DNA from: Promerops cafer
Taxonomy: Eukaryota > Chordata > Aves > Passeriformes > Nectariniidae
NCBI GenBank assembly: GCA_013398275.1
Contig: VZSE01002103.1
Location: 1-64,000 of the forward strand
Direction: 5' to 3'
DNA length: 64,000 nucleotides
The translations under genes were made by a program, and so were the position numbers. Below, piece after piece: positions 20,091 to 29,698 of the stretch. Under the pieces are notes generated by a model that saw only the letters and a program-made list of their open reading frames with translations, was not told where the DNA came from and made no database searches. How positions within the stretch are numbered: the stretch's first letter is position 1; every line of letters begins with the position of its first letter.

Positions 20091-21421
20091 TTTGACAAAG
20101 GGCAGGGATGTGGGACACCAGTGTAAGCCCCAGCTGGAGGAAGTTCTGGTGTCCCCAGGGATCACCACCCACCAACCTTCCCACAATCTCATTTCTGGAA
20201 TAACATTCAGCTTTCCCACACTGTAATTGAGTGGATTTTGTCCTTCCAAATTCCAGTCTGGTCAGGAGGCTGGAGCACTCAGAAGGATTTTACTGCTCCA
20301 GCAATGCCTGGATGAGATGATTCAGTGACCAAACCAAAACTTGGGCCAGATAACAATGGCTAATGTCACTTTGTCCCCTGCCTGTGCCACTCACCGTCCC
20401 TGCTGGGAGCAGGGGATGAGGGCTGTGGGGAGGGGACCCTGCAGTGACTTTCAGCTCTAAAAGTCTCTACTCAACCCACAAATGGGTGTCAAGGTACAAT
20501 CATCACGTTACTATTTCTACAAGCTCCCTGTAACCACACTCCCAACTGCAGTGTGGATCAAAAATATGCCAGAATGTGAACAGAAGGTAATTTTAGGTCT
20601 GTGATTTCTTTATAGAGATTATCATCAAATTTAGATCTGTTGCTGTCAGCACAAACCACCCACCCGGAGACCTGGTTTTCCTGAGGTATTGCAGACAGCA
20701 TTTCCCTTTCTGGGAACTCTCAGGATGCCCCACTTCCTCCTGGCCCTGCTTTGCCTTGGTCAGGAAACTCCCATGGACTCCTCCAGTCCCATCCCACCCC
20801 ACAGCTCCTCTGGGACGGGAGAGACTCAGGGAAAAAGGCTTGTGAAAGCACAGAATTGTCTTTCCCATCTCCTCACTCCTCCTTCCCCTCTCACTGAGCG
20901 ATTCCTACACCTGACATTCCACCTGGACCCTGGTGTCATTACTCGCCTGTCTGATCTCCTTTTCAATTCCCTGCACTTCTTTTGCCTTTCTTCAATTTTT
21001 TCCCTTCCATGGCAGTGAGTTTCACAGTTTAATCAGGCATTGCTGGAGAAAATGCCTCCTTGGGTGCTCTTCAAGCGTGCTGCAGTGACCCCTGCCTTGG
21101 GTGGCCTCTCACGCCTGCCTGTGACAGAGTGTGAACAATCTGTCTTCACTCCCTCCTCTGTCCCTTGCCATTTCAGAGCCCCTCTCCTGCCTCCCCAGGG
21201 CGGGCCCATGCTGAGAACTCCTCGTCCCAATCAACCCCATAAATCACAGCTTTGGAGCTGGAGAGCCTCATCTGTTACCTGCTACTGCACGGAGCTGTGG
21301 GGAGCAGCCAGACCCAGGGGCTGGGCTTTGGAACAGTGTGGGGCTGGGGCAGGGCTGGCAGGTTGGACAGCAGCCCAGCCTGGGGCCACGGAGGTGACAC
21401 AAGGCCACAGAGCCCCAGGTG
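20091..21421. other. Unique sequence, no gene seen
   Basis: AT/GC mixed. Nothing recognised. Short open frames only (163 codons at 21040, running into the LTR-flanking repeat). Confidence 0.5.
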
Positions 21422-21543
21422 ACACTGCCAGGGATGTCCCTCCCTGTGAGACATCCCAGGCCTCCCCCACAGAGCAGCAGCTGCCCAAAACTCTGGTGAT
21501 GGACAGAGGGAAAGGCAAGGGAGGTGTCTGAATTTACTTATCC
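21422..21543. repeat. Left direct repeat flanking the LTR
   Basis: It runs from CACTGCCAGGGA through CTGTGAGACATCCCAGGCCT to GAATTTACTTATCC. A matching copy lies at 21979-22109 with a 9-bp insertion and a few substitutions. At about 120 bp it is far too long to be a target-site duplication. Confidence 0.88.
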
Positions 21544-21979
21544 TGCTGCCTGGAGAGGCTGCCTGGAGCAGAGGCTGGACAGAGTTAGAGGAATAAAGCA
21601 GGGATTTATTACAAAAAGGCCTCAAGGGATTCACCTTGGGCAGCACAAGAGCCTGGCCATGGCTACACCCAAGATGGACTCAGAGTCAGGAGTTCTCACA
21701 CTTTTATAAGTTGTGCTCCATCTCCATGTTGGGTTATTGTCCAGTTCCAGCTGCAGGCTGTGCAGTCCCATCCTCCCAGGTTGCTCCCCTCAGCTGCTGC
21801 TGTTTGCACTTTCTGGGCCTGAGGCTGCAGCGGTGTCCTTGGTCCTGGGGCTGGCCAAGGATTGTTCTGTGGGCCTGAGCTGTGAGGAGAACCTGCTGGC
21901 ACTTGATGTGAAGTGCAGAGTTATCTACCAATGCAGTGCAGAGTCTGGAAAATGTGAAAGCTGAAATTTAAGGCATCAG
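21544..21979 (-). mobile_element. Solo LTR of an endogenous retrovirus-like element
   Basis: Homologous over its full length to 56249-56693, which fixes both ends. On the minus strand the element begins TGATGCCTTAA and ends GGCAGCA, the TG...CA termini of an LTR. In minus orientation it has a TATA-like box (ACTTATAAAAGTG) at about 21700-21712, then an AATAAA polyadenylation signal near 21605-21610. No second LTR or internal gene flanks it, so it is a solo LTR. By my count it differs from the other copy by about 3 percent, excluding indels. No viral protein is encoded. Confidence 0.82.
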
Positions 21980-22109
21980 CACTGCCAGGGAGCTCCTCTC
22001 AGCACAGCCCTGTGAGACATCCCAGGCCTCCCCCACAGAGCAGCAGCTGCCCAAAACTCTGGTGATGGACAGAGGGAAGGGCAAGGGAGGTGCCTGGATT
22101 TACTTACCC
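21979..22109. repeat. Right direct repeat flanking the LTR
   Basis: Second copy of the segment at 21422-21543, same orientation. CAGCTGCCCAAAACTCTGGT and GATGGACAGAGGGAA are identical in both. It starts immediately after the LTR terminus. Confidence 0.88.
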
Positions 22110-23529
22110 AGTCCTGAGTCCTCAAAGCTGAAGGGGAACTTCAGTCACGTTTTGGGGAGTGGTTCCTGCAAGGAAAAGCAGGATCAGGGGCAGGAGTGTC
22201 TGGGGGAGCCTTGGTTCTCTGCAGGTCAGCAGAGGTGGGAGAAGGGACTGCAGGGGGACGCTGGACCAGCCCTGGCTGCAGTGTCCAGCCCAGTGGGGAT
22301 GGCCACCTCGTGTGCTGCTGCCTGTGGGGCCTGGGGGAGGTCACAGCCCGAGCTGGGGCCAGGAGCAGCTCCTGGAGCCCTTTTAGAGGGGGAGGGATGA
22401 GGAAATGGGTTTGGGAGCTTGTACCAGACAGCACCCTCAGAGCTGAACTGCTGGCAGCAACCCAGCCATGGTGAGGCCCCAGGGCAGGGCATGAGGCACC
22501 CCGGATCCTCACCCCGAGTCCCCTCTGACACGATTGCCACGTGTGGACATGGCCACGAGGCCCCTCCAGTGCTGATCTCTGGCCATGGCTTTGCCAGCAG
22601 CCTCACCCTCTCCGTTTTCCAAGCCCAGGCACTGCTTTCCCCATGCTTTCCTTCTCTGCCTTTTCCCTTCCCAAGCCAAAGCAGTTTCTAAATCACTCCA
22701 TCCCCTGGGGGCTGGAAATCAGGAAGGTCCCCAAATTCTTTCTTACTCCAAGTCCTTCTCCTCCCAATGCTCTGTCACTCCCAGGGACTGTCCCTGCTCC
22801 CAGCACAGCCCTGAGCTTGCTTTCCCTTCTCTTCACCCTCCTCCCTTCCCTGAAGCTGGGATTTAGCAGGAGACTCAGGAAATTTAATACAAGCAGCTTA
22901 CAAAACATTAAATTCACTCTCAGAGTTATTGTGGCTGAAGTCTCCTGAATCACAAAGTGATAACACTTTCCTTTCTAAAGGAAAACCACCACGTGATCTA
23001 CTTAGTAATGGCTTTATCACTCTTTAATTGCTGCTTTTGTTTCTAAACAAAAAAAAAATTAAGCATGCAAAGAAGCCAAGAAAAGTATATATTTACATCG
23101 AATCAATTGAGACACATGAATGAAAGGAAATGAACCAATTTACCAGGCAGGAGAGGTTAAGGATGATTACATGGATTAAAATCTGTGCAATCTCTTTGCA
23201 GCACTACTCATTCTAGACCGTGGTTACTGGAACAGAAATAGCCCTGTATTTTATATCACTAAAAAAAAAAGGATTTTTAATGCACTAGGTGGAGAAAACA
23301 GAGAGCTGGTGGGAGCTGGCCAAGCCCTCCAGTTGCAGGCAGAAATCTTTGGTCACTGGGATCTCCCAGCTCCTTCCTCCCTCTCATTTCTGTCTCCTCA
23401 CCAGAGCTCTCCCAGATTTCCTTCCTCAGTTTTGTCTCCCACTCAAGTCTTCAGTGCTCTCCCAAGCTGCTCTTGGTGGTGGTTCAAGAGCTTCTCTGCA
23501 TTTCTCCTCGTCTGCAAATCCCCACTTAA
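22110..23529. other. Unique sequence, no gene seen
   Basis: GC-rich to 22860, then AT-rich with TTTATC, TTAATTG and AATCAATTGAG words to 23280, a candidate conserved non-coding segment. No product recognised. Confidence 0.45.
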
Positions 23530-23590
23530 GGAGTCCTGGTCTTGAGGCTCTTGAAGGTTTTTTCCAGCCTTAATGATGGTGTGATTTTCA
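23530..23590 (+). mobile_element. Degraded CR1 3' tail
   Basis: CTTGAAGGTTTTTTCCAGCC followed by TTAATGATGGTGTGATTTTC matches the end of the CR1 subfamily seen at 18632 and 49440, with more changes. Confidence 0.6.
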
Positions 23591-24699
23591 CACCCACTGC
23601 TTGTTTCTGAGATATCTCCTCCGTCCTGGGAGTGCCTCGGGCATTCTCCTTTACTACTTCACCTCAAAACAGGACAAATGGAATCGATGCATGAAATTCA
23701 GGCTTCCCTTTCAGTGGAGAGCAGTTCACACGTTTCAGCGAGGAGATTTCAGAAGTGCAAATGTTCCTGTAGTACACTGAAAAATATGAATGAAAAGGAA
23801 CACGCTGGAGCTTCAAAATAGCCTGGGGTGAGATTTTTTTCTGACGAGGAGGAGACGTAGCGAAAAAAAAAAACCCAAGATAATTTTATGCACAACCCAA
23901 GATGGAGCAGGGAGCCTTTTTCATGTCAAAAATGGATCATCCTATTTTTGAAACAATGCCTGCTTTTGGTCTCCACGAAGCTGTCCCTGCGAGGCAGCGC
24001 TGGAGCTGAGCTGCTCCCTTTTCCATTCCCTCACGATCTGTTGTGTGTGCAGGTGCCAGGGGGCTCGACAGGGACAGGGACTGAGAATTCCAGGCAGAAA
24101 TTCCCCAGGCAGCAGCAGTGGTTCTTCCTTTGCTGGACTGGGGCAGGGGCCGCACCCTGGGAGGCTCTGAGAAGGTCAGAACAACAGCCAGGCTGTATTT
24201 TCAGCCAGTTCCAGGGCAGCACAATCTGCTGGAAATTCCTGGAAACTCCTTTTTTCTTGGTGTCTGAGGCTCAGCTGTGCAGTCTGGCCCCTGTGGCTCT
24301 CCCAGACCCCTCCTGGTCCTGTTTCTCCTGTTCTTCTCTCCAGCTGCTCATAGGGAGGGAAAAATTTCTGTCTTTTTGAGGACCCTTCCTCCCGACTTGT
24401 GTGCAGCAGAAGGGAACGATCAATGGGCAGATCTCTGGGCATTGTGCTTCATAGCAGCACACAGAGGGCTCCCAGAGGCTCCTGCAGGGTGGGGAGTGCC
24501 AAGAAAACAGTGACAACGGAGAGAGAAATGTGCAAAAGCAGAAACAGGGCTAAGAACGAGGGGTGATAATTCTGTGTTGGCCTCCAAAGGCAGCACCTTC
24601 CTCTGAAAGCTGAGCTCAGGACCCATCCACAGTGATCAGATCAGATGCACACAGCTGGGAACTGCCACACGGAGCCCCAGCGAGGAAAAGCTCTGGGAA
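23591..24699. other. Unique sequence, no gene seen
   Basis: Nothing recognised. A10 at 23864. Open frames up to 163 codons overlap frames on the other strand. Confidence 0.5.
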
Positions 24700-24988
24700 T
24701 AGCTCAGATATCATATTATTATATATTAAATATTATATAATTATATATTCATGATATAATTATTATTTCTTATATAGTTATTATATATTCNNNNNNNNNN
24801 NNNNNNNNNNNNNNNNNNNNNNNNNNNNNNNNNNNNNNNNNNNNNNNNNNNNNNNNNNNNNNNNNNNNNNNNNNNNNNNNNNNNNNNNNNNNNNNNNNNN
24901 NNNNNNNNNNNNNNNNNNNNNNNNNNNNNNNNNNNNNNNNNNTATTAGATATTATATTATTACATTAGATATTATATTATTATCTATC
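24700..24988. repeat. AT-rich low-complexity array interrupted by a gap
   Basis: TATTATA, TATAATTA and TATTAGATATTATAT words lie on both sides of a run of 152 N (24791-24942). The GATATTATATTATTA word repeats right of the gap. The array probably continues through the gap, with unknown true length. Confidence 0.85.
24791..24942. other. Assembly gap (152 N)
   Basis: Undetermined bases inside an AT-rich repeat. The sequence either failed to assemble or had low coverage. Confidence 0.98.
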
Positions 24989-26437
24989 TGAGCTCCCCCT
25001 CAGGACACACCTGCCCTTAGAGCCAGGCCAAACTTAAAGAAAAACAACCAGACACTGCAGCCAGTGTCCCTTGGGGAAAGGGATCTTGCAGGCTGAGGTG
25101 TAAACGACGTTTCCAGTAAACCCCAGTGCAGCTTCCCCTTGCTGGGGGCTCCAAATGCCCAGAAATTCCTGTGTCAGAACCGCCCGGTTGCTGACCCCAG
25201 GACAGAACCCCACAAAATGGGCGCGCAGCCCCTGCCCTCGGGTTTGCCGTGGTGCTCATCGTGGGAAGGCCAGGTCAGCACCTCTGTCTGCAGCCCCAGC
25301 ACCTGGGCAGGGTGGAGCCCTCTCCTCCCAGTCCCACCTCGGCAGGCACGGAGCTCTCCTTGTCTCTCCTCCCACCTCATTTTATTTTTCCTGTGGAGGC
25401 AAGACATCTGTACTTTCATGTCTTTGTATGCTCTTAGCCTTGCTCCACTTCTCCAGACCTTTACCTACTTGGCTCTGGCTCCGAGCACCAGGAGTAAAAC
25501 ATATATTTATGGAAGAAGTAATTCTAAAATTTGTTCTTGCTAATTATTACCTTCGTTACGTCTCGGTCCCGAGGGAGCGCTTGACGTTTTGAGAGCTTTC
25601 TAATCAAATTGTTCTAAAGCTCATTTTGAGGTTCATTAAAATATGGGAGGATCTTTCATCTTTATATAACTTTTGAAACTGCTAATGGCCTTAAATAAAA
25701 TAGGAGCCTTGTGAAAAATGCACCAAATATACCAGGGAGGCTTTTGAAAAAAGGAGTGAGAGGGCGATGATTTAAAAGCGTTTGTGAAGAAACTTTCCCA
25801 GATTAGTTAAAGAAAGCGAAGTGGGAAAAGTTCTGTGGGTTCTGCACAGAGCAAAATCAGCTCCTGGGCTAAGGTAAAGGGTGAACCTGCTGGGAATTCT
25901 AACAAAGGGGTGGCAGAAAACCCTAAGTAAGGGCCAGGTCTGCAGAATCATGGCTGAGCCCCATGGCTGCATGCATGGAGGAGGATCAGTGTTCCGTGGC
26001 TAAGTCGGTGAAGGGAAACGTGCCAGGAAGGAGCAAGGTCAGTGACATTCCCAGTTTCTCTGTTCCTAAAATGCTGCCCTACCTGCTGGGAACCAACTTT
26101 GTTTCTTGGCAAGCACACCCTGCCCATCTCCAGCTATTTAACAGCCTGTAGCCATCAGGGAATCAGGCCCATATTTTTCCCCTTAATTTACAAGATTGTT
26201 TGCACACTGGGGTGCCAGATGGCCTGGACTTTAAGTTAGGAGATAATGTAGTCAAATAGCAGCCTGCCATCCTGAGAGGAGCAAGGGAAACCCCTCTGGA
26301 GAGGCAGCTTCTTGCTGAGTGCTCACAACCATCTCCACCGAGGGCTCCAAGCCTCTGCAGGGGCAGCAGCGGCTCCAGACACCCCTGCATGGCTTCAGGC
26401 TGCCTGGGAGAGGAGCAGCTGCTCTGGGACACAAAGT
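24989..26437. other. Unique sequence, no gene seen
   Basis: AT-rich part at 25490-25760 with AATCAAATTG, TTCATTAAAATATG and TTAAATAAAATAG words. No product recognised. Confidence 0.45.
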
Positions 26438-27080
26438 CACAGAATCCCAGAGTCACAGAACCTCCTGAGCTGGGAGGGACCCCCAGGACCAGGGATCCAG
26501 CCCCTGGCCCTGCACAGACACCCCAAAATCCCAGCCTGGGCACCCCTGGCAGCGCTGTCCAAACACTCCTGGAGCTCTGGCAGCCTCGGGGCCGGGACCA
26601 TTCCCTGGGGAGCCTGGGCAGTGCCAGCACCCTCTGGGGGAAGAACCTTTCCCAAAATCCACCCTAATCCTCCCCTGGCACAGCTCCGGCCACTCCCTGG
26701 GTCCTGTCCCTGCTCACTACAGAGATCAGAGATGGACACAGCACTCCAGATGTGCCTCAGTGCTGGGCAGAGGGGCAAGATCACTCCAGATGTGCCCTCA
26801 GGGCTGGGCAGAGGGGAGGAATCACCCCACATGTGTCTCCAGAGATGGGCAGAAGGGCAGGATCACTCCACATGTGCCCTCAGTGCTGGGCAGAAAGGCA
26901 GGATCACTCCAGATGTGCCCCGAGGGCTGGGCAGAAAGGCAGGATCACTCCAGATGTGTCTCCAGAGATGGGCAGAAAGGCAGGATCACTCCAGATGTGC
27001 CCCGAGGGCTGGGCAGAGGGGCAGGATCACCCCAGACCTGCTGGGAATGCTCTTCCTGATGCCCCCCTGGGATGGAGCTG
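26438..27080 (-). mobile_element. CR1 LINE 3' fragment, antisense, with internal expansion
   Basis: It starts with AGAATCCCAGAGTCACAGAA and runs through the CCTCCTGAGCTGGGAGGGAC, CTGGCAGCGCTGTCCAAACA and CATTCCCTGGGGAGCCTGGG blocks shared with the copy at 13108. It then extends into CACTCCAGATGTGCCTCAGT and, beyond the array, CCAGACCTGCTGGGAATGCT and CTTCCTGATG. From memory, those flanks are adjacent in ordinary CR1. The minisatellite at 26744-27040 therefore lies inside the element. Confidence 0.85.
26744..27040. repeat. 41-bp minisatellite derived from CR1 sequence, ~7 units
   Basis: Unit: GGGCTGGGCAGAGGGGCAGG, ATCACTCCAGATGTGCC and a few bases. Two unit types alternate: GGGCTGGGC or GTGCTGGGC with CCCC/CCCT, and GAGATGGGC with TCTCC. 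As 41 is not a multiple of three, the frame rotates each unit. No frame has a stop inside the unit, so overlapping open frames up to 286 codons arise. Confidence 0.92.
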
Positions 27081-27929
27081 GTTCAGTGACTCCAGTGCCA
27101 GGGAGGGTCATTGCTGTCTCCAGACTCATCCCGTGTTTATTTCCTTTTCTTTTTCCATTGCTGCAGTTATGATTTGGTTTTCAGCAGCATTCAGTCCTCT
27201 TGATGGGGAAACGATTGGCACTAATTGATAAAATGCTTTCATTTACTCGGTGACAGAATTATTAGAGGCTGATAATTGATGGAATGGTATCACACAGCTT
27301 TTTTCCGATGATCACATTAATTATAGATCCCTCCTGCTTTCTTGTCTGCAGCACTGTTGCTTCCATTCATGTTCATTTAACTCGATCATGCATTTCATTA
27401 GGAAACAATCAAGTGTGATTGTACAGAGCCAGAATCCCAGCCAGAAACAGTGGCCCGAGTGCCACAGTTGAACACGAGGAAGGCAATCATTTTTTGGAGT
27501 GTATTTTGGAGGGGTATTTGCTTCACTTGTTCTGTGAGAGGCTGGTCCAGAGCGGCAGAACCCGGGAGCCATCCTGTCAGTTCCGGGGGATGTGGATCTG
27601 CATGTGAATGAGGTGATCACAGGGCAGCAGCAGGTGCTCCAAAGCCTTCCAGCTCCTTTTAATGCAGATTAGGTCAAAATTCGGCCTTGGGAAGACACCC
27701 TGTGGAACAGGGAGGATTCCTGTCAGAGGACGTGACCCTGGCAAAGGAGGGGGGTGAGAGTGCTGTGGTCTCTTGGTAGAGTTCTTAGCTAATTATCTTC
27801 TGGAAACCGGGATTCAGTGTCTGCAATTCAGCTTCTTTTCAGCATTCTGAAAATAGATTTTCAGGAAAATTTCAGGAAATTTTCAGGATTCTGAACTGAG
27901 ACTGCAGAAAGAGAAATTTCTGCTGTTAG
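27081..27929. promoter_or_regulatory. AT-rich candidate conserved non-coding element (27165-27440)
   Basis: No gene. Homeodomain-type cores are clustered: CTAATTGATA (27221-27230), GATAATTGAT (27271-27280) and ATTAATTA (27316-27323). A MEIS-like TGACAG lies at 27251-27256. Bases 27845-27895 hold three short TTTTCAGGA repeats. Function is inferred only from motif density, and conservation was not tested. Confidence 0.3.
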
Positions 27930-28118
27930 TCACAGAATCCCAGAGTGGTTTGGGTTGGAAGGGGCCTTAAAGCCCTTCCAGTGCCACCCCTGCCATGGCA
28001 GGGACACCTTCCACTGTCCCAGGCTGCTCCAAGCCCTGTCCAGCCTGGCCTGGGACACTTCAGGGATCCAGGGGCAGCCCCAGCTGCTCTGGGAAATCCA
28101 TTCCCCTCCTTAAAGCAG
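27930..28118 (-). mobile_element. CR1 LINE 3' fragment, antisense
   Basis: CACAGAATCCCAGAGTGGTT, GGGTTGGAAGGGGCCTTAAA, CCCCTGCCATGGCAGGGACA, CCAAGCCCTGTCCAGCCTGG and GGGGCAGCCCCAGCTGCTCT are present in order. The GCCTTGGGCACTG block has become CCTGGGACACTT. Confidence 0.94.
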
Positions 28119-28489
28119 CGTGAAAAGATTTTAAGAGATTTCCACATGGAGGTGTGCAGTTTGTCACTCGACTGTAACCACACAGAGAGTCCATAAATCC
28201 TAAAGGTTTTCCTTATGGGAAATCTTCCTGCAGGCCTGTGAGAGACCCAGTTTGGGACAGAGCCAGGAAGAGCAGGGAGTGGTGTTAGGTTCCACGTGTG
28301 GGTTGGTGATGGGGAACCAGGGAAAGATAAAAGAAATAAGACTGAGAAAGGTGCAGGGTGTGGTGCACCCCCAGCTGGACAGAGCTGCAATGGGGAATTG
28401 GGGCAGGAGTGGGAAAATGCAGTGCAGAGGAGCTGCCTGGGCTCACATTTGCTCTCAAATATATTCTTATTTTCTGCAGGAAATGAAGC
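28119..28489. other. Spacer between two outward-pointing CR1 copies
   Basis: 370 bp without recognised sequence. The flanking CR1 fragments have their 5' sides toward this spacer. Confidence 0.5.
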
Positions 28490-28832
28490 TCAGGGGGGAC
28501 CTTGTGGCTCTGCACAACTCCCTGCCAGGAGGGGACAGCCGGGGGGGGCGGGCTCTGCTCCAGGGAACAGGGACAGGAGCAGAGGGAACGGCCTCAGGCT
28601 GGGCCAGGGCAGGCTCAGGGTGGACACCAGCAGGAATTTCCCCATGGAAAGGGGGCTCAGGAACTGGAAATGCCCAGGGAGGTTTGGAGTGCCCATCCCT
28701 GGAGGTGTCCCAGGAATTCCTGGAGGTGGCACCCAGAGCTCTGTGCTGGGGATCAGGCACAGCTTGGCCTGGGTGATCCTGGAGTCTTTTCCAGCCTCAA
28801 GCATTCCATGATTCCATTCTCTGATTCTCTGA
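28490..28832 (+). mobile_element. CR1 LINE 3' fragment, divergent subfamily
   Basis: GGGGGACCTTGTGGCTCTGC, ACAACTCCCTGCCAGGAGGG, CATCCCTGGAGGTGTCCCAG and GATCCTGGAGTCTTTTCCAG, ending ATTCCATGATTCCATTCTCT and GATTCTCT. It lacks the GGGGCTGCCCCTGG core of the other copies. Confidence 0.88.
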
Positions 28833-29456
28833 AGAGCCCCTTGACCTTGCTCAGCCAAACCCTGAGTCTGTGTTTAGCCCACACCAGGTTTGGGCTGATT
28901 TGCACTTTCCCCTCACTCTGGCTCTGCCCTCCTGCATCTGAGAGCTCTTTAAGGCAGCACAAAGGATTATCCCGGGCTGCCGAGGCACAGGAGGGAAGGA
29001 ATTAAACCCAGTCCAACTTTGCTTCACTCAGCAGCATTTTGCTGCTGCTCTGGTTTGGGAGACAAACATATGGCCCCGTGTGTGCTGGGAATCAGGGCTC
29101 CCCTGCCACTTCCCACTGACATATGAGACAGGACAAGCTCTAATTTGCTCTCCCCTGGCAGCAGGAAGCATCTGTGGAGCTGGGAGCACTGGGACAGGGC
29201 AGGAAAACTACAAGGTAAAGGGCATCCTAGTGAGGGGAAGAGAAAAAACTCTTAATTGGCATTGAAAATAAACCTGAGATTCAATCTGAAGGAAGGGTGG
29301 CTCCAGTGTCAGGCAAAACTGTGGAGGTTTCACTGAAAGTGCAGAAAATGGGCTGAGGGCTGAAAGGAGGAGATTTCCCTCTGAGGGATGAGGTGAGTGT
29401 TTGCCTCTTGGCCTCTGGAGGCGGGCATTGGTTGAGATTCCAAAATACCAGTTTGA
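28833..29456. other. Unique sequence, no gene seen
   Basis: Nothing recognised. A minus-strand open frame of 385 codons (29208-30365) crosses this stretch and the array that follows it. Confidence 0.5.
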
Positions 29457-29698
29457 CAAAAATGGCACAAAAAATGGCACCAAAATGGCCCAAAAATGGC
29501 CCAAAAATGGCACCAAAATGGCCCAAAAATGGCACCAAAATGGCACCAAAATGGCAACAAAATGGCACCAAAATGGCACTAAAATGGCAACAAAATGGCA
29601 CAAAAATGGCAACAAAATGGCCCAAAAATGGCACAAAATGGCCCAAAAATGGCACAAAATGGCATCAAAATGGCACAAAAATGGCACAAAAATGCCCT
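29457..29698. repeat. AAAATGGCACC minisatellite, 21 copies of AAAATGGC
   Basis: The unit is 10-12 bp, with AAAATGGC fixed and a variable 2-4 base linker (ACC, CC, AAC, ACT, AC). I count 21 copies plus one degenerate ATGCCC end unit. The fixed core matches the AANATGGC consensus of the zinc-finger factor YY1. Read as protein it gives Lys/Met/Trp-rich plus-strand or Phe/Pro/His-rich minus-strand repeats that I do not regard as coding. Confidence 0.93.

Noticed and set aside
21422..22109. Direct repeats around the LTR considered as target-site duplication
   Set aside because: They are about 120-130 bp. Retroviral target-site duplications are 4-6 bp.
26312..27172. Plus-strand open frame of 286 codons
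   Set aside because: It is antisense CR1 plus the 41-bp CR1-derived minisatellite, so not a gene.
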